Shown: positions 24,759-33,239 of the stretch, in pieces
Layout of the letters: each line of letters opens with the position of its first letter
Numbering within the stretch: the stretch's first letter is position 1
Source of the DNA: Sphingobium phenoxybenzoativorans
GTDB lineage: Bacteria; Pseudomonadota; Alphaproteobacteria; Sphingomonadales; Sphingomonadaceae
Direction of reading: 5' to 3'
DNA length: 64,000 nt
Assembly (NCBI RefSeq): GCF_001757355.1
Contig: NZ_MINO01000009.1
Coordinates: 56,139 to 120,138 of the forward strand
Notes under the pieces: generated by a model
Told to the model about the DNA's origin: nothing
The model's input: the letters and a program-made list of their open reading frames with translations, nothing else
Database searches by the model: none
Position numbers and translations under genes: made by a program

Positions 24759-26041
24759 CCGAAGATCTTCCTCACTCGCTCGATCCCGCGCACCAGCGCC
24801 GCGACATCGCTTTCATCACTGTAAATGCCAAAGCTCGCCCGCGCCGTCGCCTCGACGCCCAGATGCCGCATCAGCGGTTGCGCGCAATGATGCCCGGCGC
24901 GGATCGCCACGCCTTCCTCATCCAATATGGTGCCTGCATCGTGCGGATGCACCCCCTCGATCTCGAAAGACAGGATGCCGCACGAATCCTCCGGCCCGAA
25001 CACGCGCACGGAGTTGAGCTTGTGCAACGCATCGCGCGCTTGCCCGACCAGCGCGCATTCATGGGCATGGATCGCATCCAGCCCGATCGCCTCGACATAA
25101 TCGATGGCGGCGGCAAGGCCGACCACGCCCACGATATGCGGCGTGCCTGCCTCGAACCGGGTCGGGGCCGGCGCGTAGGTCGTCTTTTCGAACGTCACCT
25201 TGTCGATCATCGACCCGCCGCCCTGATAGGGGGGCATGGCGTCGAGGATGTCCTGCCGCGCCCACAGCACGCCGATGCCGGTGGGGCCATAAAGCTTGTG
25301 CGCGGAAAAGACGTAAAAGTCGCAGCCGAGCGCCGCCACATCCACGGCAAGGCGCGGAACCGCCTGGCACCCGTCGATCAGGATTTTCGCGCCAACGCCC
25401 TGCGCGATCTCCGCCGCGCGCCGGACATCCAGCGGCGACCCCAGCACGTTCGACACATGGGCCAGTGCGACCAGTCTGTGCGCTGGCGTGATAATCGCCG
25501 ACATGGCGTCTAGGTCGATCTTGCCGTCCTGGGTCAGCGGCACGACATCGATCTGCGCGCCCGTCTTTTCCGCGATCAACTGCCAGGGCACGATATTGCT
25601 GTGATGCTCCAGCACGGAGAGCAGGATGCGGTCCCCGGCCTTCAGGTTCGCGCCGCCCCAGCTCTGCGCGACCAGGTTGATGCCTTCGGTCGCGCCGCGA
25701 ACAAAGACGATCTCCCCATCCGACTGCGCATTGATGAAGCGCGCAACCTTCCGCCGCGCGGCCTCATAGGCCAGTGTCATGTTCGCCGACCGGGAATAGA
25801 CGCCCCGATGCACGGTGGCGTAATCCGCGCCATAGGCCCGCGCGATCGCGTCGATCACGGCCTGCGGCTTCTGCGCGGTGGCGGCGGTGTCGAGATAATG
25901 CCAGTCGGCGATGCCAGGGAAGTCGGCGCGGTAGCTTATACCGTTCGGGCTGAGCTTGTCGAAGCCCTGCCCTTCCTTTGAAGAAAAGGACAGCCCTTCG
26001 ACAGGCTCAGAGCGAACGGAGGATGTTGTCGGAACGGTCAT
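24755..26041 (-). CDS. sufS: Cysteine desulfurase SufS with a repeat-encoded N-terminus
   Basis: 428 residues. It takes sulfur from cysteine for Fe-S assembly and uses PLP. The PLP lysine is K249 in SAHKLYGPTG; the persulfide cysteine is C354 in EDSCGILSFE. Conserved sequence begins at RADFPGIADWHYLDTAAT (about 39). Residues about 8-35 are the translation of repeat R3 (VRSEPVEG...FDKLSPNG). No ATG, GTG or TTG exists between the repeat and the conserved LDTAAT block, so translation must start at the ATG at 26041 and include the repeat. Otherwise full length. Confidence 0.93.
   Translation of the reverse strand: MTVPTTSSVRSEPVEGLSFSSKEGQGFDKLSPNGISYRADFPGIADWHYLDTAATAQKPQAVIDAIARAYGADYATVHRGVYSRSANMTLAYEAARRKVARFINAQSDGEIVFVRGATEGINLVAQSWGGANLKAGDRILLSVLEHHSNIVPWQLIAEKTGAQIDVVPLTQDGKIDLDAMSAIITPAHRLVALAHVSNVLGSPLDVRRAAEIAQGVGAKILIDGCQAVPRLAVDVAALGCDFYVFSAHKLYGPTGIGVLWARQDILDAMPPYQGGGSMIDKVTFEKTTYAPAPTRFEAGTPHIVGVVGLAAAIDYVEAIGLDAIHAHECALVGQARDALHKLNSVRVFGPEDSCGILSFEIEGVHPHDAGTILDEEGVAIRAGHHCAQPLMRHLGVEATARASFGIYSDESDVAALVRGIERVRKIFG
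25941..26019. repeat. Palindromic repeat R3, copy 2, inside the sufS reading frame
   Basis: CCGTTCGGGCTGAGCTTGTC and its inverted partner ending AGCGAACGG. It is translated as part of SufS on the minus strand. Confidence 0.9.
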
Positions 26042-26058
26042 GCCGCCGCCCCCAATCC

Positions 26059-26151
26059 GTCATCCCGGACTTGATCCGTGATCCATGAGCGCAAAGATTT
26101 CATGTCCATGCGGATCAGAGCCAATAGATCCCGAATCAAGTCCGGGATGAC
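26059..26151. repeat. Palindromic repeat R2, copy 3
   Basis: GTCATCCCGGACTTGATCCG to TCCGGGATGAC, filling the short gap between sufD and sufS. Confidence 0.9.
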
Positions 26152-26171
26152 GGCTGTAAAAAAGGGTCTCT

Positions 26172-26924
26172 TCACGCCAACTTCTCCAGCCGCGCCAGCG
26201 CCGCCGTTTCCAGCGTCTCGCGCACGCTCTCATCCGCCACCGTGTCGAACACGCCCGCGATGAACGACCGCAGCAGCAACGTCTGCGCCACGGCCGGCTC
26301 CATCCCGCGCGAGGCCATGTAGAACAGGGCGGCCTTGTCCAGTTCGCCGACCGTCGCGCCATGCGCGCATTTCACATCGTCGGCGTAGATTTCCAGTTCC
26401 GGCTTCGCATTGGCGGTGGCCGTGCGGTCGAGCAGCATCGCCTTCACGGACTGCGCCGCGTCGGTCTTTTGCGCGTCGCGCGCGACGGCGATCTTGCCCA
26501 GATAGCTTCCCGTGGCGGTCTGGCCCAGGATCGACCGGATGGTCTGCACGCTGGTCGCATTGGGCTTGGCATGGGTGACGGTGGTGACGATCTCCAGCGT
26601 CTGGCTGCCCCCGCCGATGATCGCGCCGCCCAGCTCGAAATGCGCGCCGTCGCCCAGCGTGACGTCCAGCGTGACCCGGCCAAGCCGTCCGCCGCTGTTG
26701 AGGATATGGAAATGGCACGATGCGCCATCGGCGACCGTAATCACATAGTCGTGGATGGCGACGTCCGTATCGGCCGCATCCTGCAGCAGGTGATGATACG
26801 CGGTCTCACCCGGCGCCACGGCGATCTGCGTCGCGGGCGCAATGGGCCACACGCTCTTTACGGCGTCCAGGTCGCTATAGCGCCACGCCTCGTCGCGGCG
26901 GGTAGGGAGGGCGAGGCTATTCAC
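26172..26924 (-). CDS. sufD: SufD, Fe-S scaffold subunit
   Basis: 250 residues, short for SufD but with the family core. It forms the SufBC2D scaffold with SufB and SufC. It begins with RRDEAWRYSDLDAV, typical of the SufD N-terminus. The C-terminal half has the SufB/D beta-helix end: KCAHGATVGELDKAALFYMASRGM, with the conserved Cys-x-His. The start is GTG at 26924, as no ATG is near. Repeats R2 lie on both sides (26059 and 26939), yet the gene order C-D-S is preserved. Confidence 0.93.
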   Translation of the reverse strand: MNSLALPTRRDEAWRYSDLDAVKSVWPIAPATQIAVAPGETAYHHLLQDAADTDVAIHDYVITVADGASCHFHILNSGGRLGRVTLDVTLGDGAHFELGGAIIGGGSQTLEIVTTVTHAKPNATSVQTIRSILGQTATGSYLGKIAVARDAQKTDAAQSVKAMLLDRTATANAKPELEIYADDVKCAHGATVGELDKAALFYMASRGMEPAVAQTLLLRSFIAGVFDTVADESVRETLETAALARLEKLA

Positions 26925-26938
26925 TGCCCGTTACTCCC

Positions 26939-27030
26939 GTCATCCCGGACTTGATCCGGGATCCATGAGCGCAAGCGTCGCCCGCTCGAAGAGCGTCGAG
27001 CCAATAGATCCCGGATCAAGTCCGGGATGA
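26939..27030. repeat. Palindromic repeat R2, copy 4
   Basis: GTCATCCCGGACTTGATCCG to GTCCGGGATGA, between sufC and sufD. Confidence 0.9.
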
Positions 27031-27057
27031 AGATGTGGATTGTGGGCGAGGTAATGC

Positions 27058-27813
27058 TCACGCCGCCAGCACCTCGGCATAGCCTTCGCGTTCCAGCTCC
27101 AGCGCCAGTTCCGGCCCGCCGGACTTCACGATCCGCCCGCCGGCAAGCACATGCACGAAATCCGGCTGCACATAATCGAGCAGGCGCTGATAATGGGTGA
27201 TCAGCAGCACGGCCTTGTCGGGCTTGCGCATGATCGCGTTGATGCCCGCGCCCACGGTCTTGAGCGCGTCGATGTCGAGGCCGCTGTCCGTCTCGTCGAG
27301 GATCGCGAGCTTCGGGTCGAGGATGCCCATCTGCACCATCTCGTTCCGCTTCTTCTCGCCGCCCGAAAAGCCGACATTCACCGGACGCTTCAGCATGTCC
27401 ATGTCTAGGCCGAGCAGGCCTGCCTTCTCCTTGGCGATCTTGATGAACTCGCCGCCGGACAGCGCCGCCTCGCCCCGCGCCTTGCGCTGGCTGTTCAGGC
27501 TCTCGCGCAGGAATTGCAGGTTGGAAACGCCGGGAATCTCGACCGGATACTGAAAACCCAGGAACAGGCCGGCAGCGGCGCGTTCATGCGGGTCGAGTTC
27601 GAACAGATCCTGCCCGTCGAACGTCGCCGCTCCGCCGGTCACCTCATAACCGGGCCGCCCGCCCAGCGTATAGGCCAGCGTCGATTTGCCCGCGCCGTTC
27701 GGCCCCATGATCGCATGGATTTCGCCCGCATTGATGCTGAGCGTCAGGCCCTTGAGGATGGCCTTGCCGTCAATGGCGTTGGTGAGGTTGGTGATTTTGA
27801 GCATCGGATTCAT
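27058..27813 (-). CDS. sufC: SufC, Fe-S assembly ATPase
   Basis: 251 residues. It is the ATPase of the SufBC2D scaffold and is cytosolic despite its ABC fold. Walker A GPNGAGKST is at about 37-45. The signature region is SGGEKKRNEMVQM, and Walker B with the SufC-type ending is LAILDETDSGLD. The first ATG (27813) overlaps the stop of the DUF559 gene as ATGA; the fourth codon is also ATG (27804) and fits the usual SufC start LKITNLT. Either start gives a full-length protein. Confidence 0.96.
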   Translation of the reverse strand: MNPMLKITNLTNAIDGKAILKGLTLSINAGEIHAIMGPNGAGKSTLAYTLGGRPGYEVTGGAATFDGQDLFELDPHERAAAGLFLGFQYPVEIPGVSNLQFLRESLNSQRKARGEAALSGGEFIKIAKEKAGLLGLDMDMLKRPVNVGFSGGEKKRNEMVQMGILDPKLAILDETDSGLDIDALKTVGAGINAIMRKPDKAVLLITHYQRLLDYVQPDFVHVLAGGRIVKSGGPELALELEREGYAEVLAA

Positions 27814-28196
27814 TCTTCTTCGAGCCCCTCCCCTTCAGGGGAGGGGTTGGGGTGGGGGCCGTTCCAGCGGTCAGGCACTTCATTCAGCATGGCAAGCAAA
27901 TGTGCGCACACGCCTTCGATATTATTCATGACATCAGCATTGCCGAACCGCACAATCCGATAGCCAAGCGCAACCAGCCGGCTGTCGCGGTCGGCATCCG
28001 AGTCCTCAAAATGCGTATCGCCGTCGATTTCGACGATCAGCGCCTTTTGCGGGCACAGGAAATCGACGATGGCCCCGCCAATGACCGACTGGCGCCGAAA
28101 CTTATGTCCGCCCAGGTTCGACCCGGACAAGGCCCGCCATAAGCGCTTTTCGGGTTCTGTAGGGTTACGCCGCATTATATGGGCGCGATCATGCAT
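27810..28196 (-). CDS. DUF559 / Vsr-like endonuclease-fold protein
   Basis: About 128 residues from ATG 28196. RRNPTEPEKRLWRALSG, KFRRQSVIGGAIVDFLCPQKALIVEIDGDTHF and RLVALGYRIVRFGNADV match the DUF559 family, which has a PD-(D/E)xK-like nuclease fold. Function in vivo is unknown. The last dozen residues (HPNPSPEGEGLEE) are encoded by repeat R4, and another R4 copy lies just upstream, so the gene sits inside a repeat-flanked block inserted between sufB and sufC. The frame is open upstream to a TTG at 28322, but that part is repeat sequence. Confidence 0.85.
   Translation of the reverse strand: MHDRAHIMRRNPTEPEKRLWRALSGSNLGGHKFRRQSVIGGAIVDFLCPQKALIVEIDGDTHFEDSDADRDSRLVALGYRIVRFGNADVMNNIEGVCAHLLAMLNEVPDRWNGPHPNPSPEGEGLEEE
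27825..27858. repeat. Palindromic repeat R4, copy 1
   Basis: CCCCTCCCCTTCAGGGGAGG followed by GGTTGGGGTGGGGG. It encodes the last codons of the DUF559 protein. Confidence 0.85.
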
Positions 28197-28221
28197 GGTC
28201 GCGAGCTGTCGGACTGACACG

Positions 28222-28257
28222 CCCCACCCCCGGCCCCTCCCCTGAAGGGGAGGGGAG
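28222..28257. repeat. Palindromic repeat R4, copy 2, inverted
   Basis: CCCCACCCCCGGCCCCTCCC then CTGAAGGGGAGGGGAG, in opposite orientation to 27825-27858. The two copies bracket the DUF559 gene. Confidence 0.85.
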
Positions 28258-28405
28258 TTCAAGGATTGCCCCTTGTCGATCACACCATCGATCACCCCAC
28301 GCATCCTTCCTGCGAAATGCAAAGCAGCTTGCCGCGCATCGGCACTTTGTTGCTGGGGCGGGCGCGTGTCACACCCTTGCTGCCAAAATCACAATGGAGA
28401 GAGCG

Positions 28406-28738
28406 ATGGGCGGAATTACCGTAAATGGGGTGCTGTTGTTTTTGGGCGCGACGGTGTTGCAGATGATCGGCACGACCCTGCTGCCGGCGTCGCGCGGGCT
28501 GACCGTGCCGGTGCCCTCGGTGATCATGTTCCTGTGCTTTGGCATCGGGTTTGCGATCCTGGCGCGGTTGATCGCATCCGGCATGTCGCTCAGCATGCTG
28601 ATCCCGCTCAACACGCTGGTCCTCACCATCGGGTCGATCGCCGTCAGCATATTGCTCTATAAGGAGAATGTGCCGCCGACCAAGCTGGCGTTGCTTGCCG
28701 GGTCGGGCGTCATGCTTGCGCTCGCCTCCCGCATTTAG
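28406..28738 (+). CDS. SMR/EmrE-like small membrane protein lacking the key Glu
   Basis: 110 residues from ATG 28406 (GGAGAG five bases upstream), with four membrane spans as in small multidrug resistance proteins. The first span (LLFLGATVLQMIGTTLLPAS) aligns with the EmrE segment around Glu14, but Gln replaces the proton- and drug-binding Glu. The conserved Trp of the third span is also absent. It is therefore probably not a proton-coupled drug exporter; a divergent transporter or flippase-like role is possible. It is oriented against the suf operon and sits between sufB and the DUF559 gene. Confidence 0.8.
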   Translation: MGGITVNGVLLFLGATVLQMIGTTLLPASRGLTVPVPSVIMFLCFGIGFAILARLIASGMSLSMLIPLNTLVLTIGSIAVSILLYKENVPPTKLALLAGSGVMLALASRI

Positions 28739-28764
28739 GCCCGCATTTAGGGCTGTCTGGGGGA

Positions 28765-30245
<1,481 letters not shown>

Positions 30246-30249
<4 letters not shown>

Positions 30250-30722
30250 AGCGCTATCTGTTCTGCTGGCGTTTCGATTTCGCCCGCGCCGGTAAAGGAT
30301 GGCGTCGGCGCGGCGGGCACGTCCCGCGAAAGGCTGGCGATCGTCACACTCGCCAGCGCGGCGCGGACTGCATGGTTTGCGGCGCTCATATGCGGGCGTA
30401 CGCGGCAGTCCTGTTCCATATTGCAGTCATGCGCGCCATGGTCGCTGCAGGCGGTCATGGCGATCGGCCCTTCGACCGCTTCAACGACATCGGCCAGCGT
30501 GATGGCCGCCGGTGGACGGGAAAGCCGCACGCCGCCGCCCGTGCCCCGGCTCGATTCGAACAGGCCCGCCGCCGACAGCCGGCTCACCAGCTTCTGCGCC
30601 GTCGGCAAGGGGATGCCGGTTTCTGCGGCCAGCGTGGTCGCGTTCATCCGGGCGCCGCCGCAATGGCGCGCGGCAGCGGACATCAGCACCACGGCATAAT
30701 CTGCGAAACTGGAAAGCTTCAT
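30246..30722 (-). CDS. Rrf2-family Fe-S regulator of the suf operon
   Basis: 158 residues. The winged helix-turn-helix is in residues 1-60 ([25 protein letters not shown]), followed by the conserved [12 protein letters not shown] wing. Three cysteines, C92, C100 and C106, form the usual [2Fe-2S]-binding cluster. It resembles the SUF-system regulator subfamily of IscR. It is the first gene of the suf operon, overlapping sufB by four bases, so it probably senses Fe-S status and controls its own operon. A 23-base palindrome lies 23 bases upstream. Confidence 0.93.
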
Positions 30723-30744
30723 GCCTTACTGCAAACCATTCTCA

Positions 30745-30767
30745 AATCGGATCGAATCAATCCGATT
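30745..30767. promoter_or_regulatory. Palindromic operator candidate upstream of the suf regulator
   Basis: AATCGGAT and ATCCGATT are perfect inverted arms separated by seven bases. Position (23 bases before the regulator ATG) and symmetry fit an Rrf2-type binding site over the suf promoter. Binding is inferred. Confidence 0.6.
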
Positions 30768-30834
30768 ACGCATCTGGTCTCGAAGGCACGGAAAATCAAG
30801 ACTGTTTACGGTGGCGCGGGGCCAAGCGGAGCTA

Positions 30835-31713
30835 TCAGCTTATGCGGTTGATTTCCGCCACCGCGCCGATCATCGCGCGCCGCTGCAGGGTCAACCGGGC
30901 GACGGGCGAGGGGTCCGTCTTGAGCTGATGCGGGGTAAAGCCGATGAAATGCTTGATCTCGCGAATGAAGTGGGACTGGTCGTAAAAAGCGCCCTCCACC
31001 ATCTCCATCCAGTCCTGATGGTCCAGCCCCAGCTCCGCCGCGCACCGCAGCGCGCGGAATTTGCGCGCCAGATATTTGGGCGGCGCGCCATAAAGCCGGT
31101 TGGCGAGGCGCGCGGCCTGACGCGACGACAGCCCGGTGGCCTCGAACAGCGCCTCCACGCGCGGTGACGCATCACCGGCCAGCCAGGCGTCGCATTGGGT
31201 GACGAAGGCGACATGGGACGGTGGCGGAGGCTTCAATTGCGCCGCCAGAAAGGTCCAGAGCATTTCCGCCGCCTGCGCCGGGTCGTCCATCTCGCGGAAT
31301 GCGTGCAGCAGATTCTGCGGCTCCTCGCCAAAGAGATCCGCCATGTCCGCAACCCGGTCCGCCAGCAGATTGGCGTCCTTCAGCCCCAGGGCGATCCAGC
31401 CCAGCGGCAGGATCGATACGCCGAATGCCTGCAGCGGACCGTTCACGATCATCCGGGTCGCGCCCAGCGTGGTGCCCAGCAGGCAGCATTCCGGCGTTTG
31501 CGCCTTCGTCCCGTCCTGAAAATGATAATCGCCCATCCCGGCCATCATGAACCGGAACTGCGGAAAATCGGCGCGGGTGACGTCCGACACCAGCGGCTGG
31601 TCCGCCGTGAACAGATAGGACGGCCCAAAGCGGCTTTTCAGCGCCGCTGGCGGAGGGAAATAGGTAAGGTCGGTAAGACCAGCAGGGTTGGGATCAGGGA
31701 AATAATGCTGCAT
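30835..31713 (-). CDS. AraC-family transcriptional regulator
   Basis: 292 residues. The C-terminal 100 residues are an AraC/XylS double helix-turn-helix: VEALFEATGLSSRQAARLANRLYG, then QSHFIREIKHFIGFTPHQLK. The N-terminal sensory part (about 1-170) is a DUF6597-like beta domain with GPLQAFGVSILPLGW. The ligand is not predictable. It is a single gene. A small palindrome ATTTCC/GGAAAT (31722-31737) sits directly upstream of its start and may be its own site. Confidence 0.88.
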   Translation of the reverse strand: MQHYFPDPNPAGLTDLTYFPPPAALKSRFGPSYLFTADQPLVSDVTRADFPQFRFMMAGMGDYHFQDGTKAQTPECCLLGTTLGATRMIVNGPLQAFGVSILPLGWIALGLKDANLLADRVADMADLFGEEPQNLLHAFREMDDPAQAAEMLWTFLAAQLKPPPPSHVAFVTQCDAWLAGDASPRVEALFEATGLSSRQAARLANRLYGAPPKYLARKFRALRCAAELGLDHQDWMEMVEGAFYDQSHFIREIKHFIGFTPHQLKTDPSPVARLTLQRRAMIGAVAEINRIS

Positions 31714-31871
31714 CGCCTAATATTTCCGAAAGGAAATGGCGTGTTGCTGCTCTGTGAAGACTTGAAAATTAACCATGTTTCCCAAGCGGAACATTGCGCG
31801 GCGTAATGAGGATTCGCAAGGTGTTCTGCCACTTTGCCGGGTTCGGCCGCGTAATTATCCGAAAACACATG

Positions 31872-31909
31872 AAAAAAAATGGCCCGGAGGGCATGGAGCC
31901 ATCCGGGCC
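31872..31909 (-). terminator. Orphan rho-independent terminator
   Basis: On the minus strand GGCCCGGA and TCCGGGCC form a perfect 8-bp stem around a 13-base loop, and the stem is followed within one base by eight T. No minus-strand protein gene lies upstream of it before 35154, and pyrD runs the other way, so it implies an unannotated minus-strand transcript. Confidence 0.8.
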
Positions 31910-31990
31910 AAGTAAAAGGTCTCTTTAGTCGGGTGACCAAGAGCCCTTCGGGTCGCAGCAGCGCTCTACTGCAGGTGATTCTCACTTTTA
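31872..31990 (-). ncRNA. Candidate small RNA ending at the orphan terminator
   Basis: The roughly 110 bases upstream of the terminator on the minus strand contain further pairing (for example ACCCGAAGGGCTC and GGTC/GACC elements) and no ORF. A weak promoter-like TTGGCC and CAATAA pair lies at about 31990-32015. The 5' end is a guess; no known RNA family was recognised. Confidence 0.4.
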
Positions 31991-32153
31991 TTGGATGGAT
32001 TCGACATTTGCGGCCAATGCGAACCGAAAATGTGCAGTGCAGCGAAGGATAGTTGCTTTTACGTGTCACTTCGGCACATGAGTTGGCGCTTTTGTGACAG
32101 AATCCAACGGTTTTGGTTCTAATTTTTCCCATCAAGCCGTCTGAAGGGACAGC

Positions 32154-33188
32154 ATGGTTTACCCTTTTTTCCGCCCTCTGCTGTTTCTGCTGGATGCCGA
32201 GCGGGCGCACCGGCTGACGATTGCCGCGCTTAGGGCCATGCCGGCGGGTAATCCGGGGCCTGCGGACCCTGTTCTGGCGAGCCATGTGGCGGGCATCGAT
32301 TTCCCCAATCCGGTGGGTCTGGCCGCCGGGTTCGACAAGGATGGCGAGGTCGCGCACAAGATGCATGCGCTGGGCTTCGGCTTCGCGGAACTTGGCACGC
32401 TGACCCCGCTTCCGCAGGCGGGCAATCCCAAGCCCCGGCTGTTCCGGCTGGTGGAGGACAGGGCGGTCATCAACCGCATGGGCTTTAACAATGGCGGGCA
32501 GGAAAGCGCGGCGCGCAGGCTGTCCGGCCTTGGCCGGCATGGCGGCGTCATCGGCGTCAATATCGGCGCGAACAAGGATTCCAGCGACAGGATCGCGGAC
32601 TATGCCGCTGGCGTGCGCCGCATGTCGCCCTTTGCCGATTATCTGACGATCAACATTTCCTCGCCCAATACGCCGGGCCTGCGCGCTCTGCAGGACAAGG
32701 GCGCGCTGGATGATCTGCTTTCCGCCGTGATGACTGCGCGCGGGGATGATCGCACGCCCATCTTCCTGAAGGTCGCGCCGGATCTCGAGCCTGCCGATGT
32801 GGACGATATCGCCGCCCTTGGCATCGCGCACAGGCTGGATGCGCTGATCATATCGAACACCACCATATCCCGCCCCGCACTGCGCTCCGCCCATGCGGGC
32901 GAGACAGGCGGCCTGTCGGGCGATCCGCTTCGCGATCTGGCGCAGCAGCGGCTGCGCGATTTCCGTTCGGCCACGGGCGGCGCCATCCCCCTGATCGCGG
33001 CGGGCGGTATCGCCAATGCAGAGGATGCCTATGCCCGCATCAGGGCCGGGGCGGCGCTGGTCCAATTCTACAGCGCGATGGTCTATGAAGGCCCCTGGCT
33101 GGCGCGCAGGGTCAATGCGGGGCTGAAACGCCTTCTGGCGCGGGATGGCTTCGCCAATGTGGCGCAGGCTGTCGGCGCGGATGCTTAG
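32154..33188 (+). CDS. pyrD: Dihydroorotate dehydrogenase (quinone), class 2
   Basis: 344 residues. It oxidises dihydroorotate to orotate in pyrimidine synthesis, passing electrons to quinone through FMN, on the inner membrane. Class 2 landmarks are the N-terminal membrane-associating helix (YPFFRPLLFLLDAERAH), GLAAGFDKDGE, NRMGFNNGG, VNIGANKDS, and NISSPNTPGLR with the catalytic Ser. The FMN-phosphate site is LIAAGGIANAEDAY near 280. SD GAAGGGAC precedes the ATG. Confidence 0.97.
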   Translation: MVYPFFRPLLFLLDAERAHRLTIAALRAMPAGNPGPADPVLASHVAGIDFPNPVGLAAGFDKDGEVAHKMHALGFGFAELGTLTPLPQAGNPKPRLFRLVEDRAVINRMGFNNGGQESAARRLSGLGRHGGVIGVNIGANKDSSDRIADYAAGVRRMSPFADYLTINISSPNTPGLRALQDKGALDDLLSAVMTARGDDRTPIFLKVAPDLEPADVDDIAALGIAHRLDALIISNTTISRPALRSAHAGETGGLSGDPLRDLAQQRLRDFRSATGGAIPLIAAGGIANAEDAYARIRAGAALVQFYSAMVYEGPWLARRVNAGLKRLLARDGFANVAQAVGADA

Positions 33189-33239
33189 CATCTGCAACAA
33201 AAAGGTTGCGGGAGGAAACCCGGTCGATAGTCTTGCGGG

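Larger units (their letters stand above)
31714..32153. other. Intergenic region between the AraC gene and pyrD
   Basis: About 440 bases. It holds the AraC-proximal palindrome (31722-31737), a minus-strand terminator (31872-31909) with no protein gene upstream of it, and a candidate small RNA (about 31872-31990). The pyrD ribosome site GAAGGGAC is at its right end. No ORF is credible. Confidence 0.75.
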
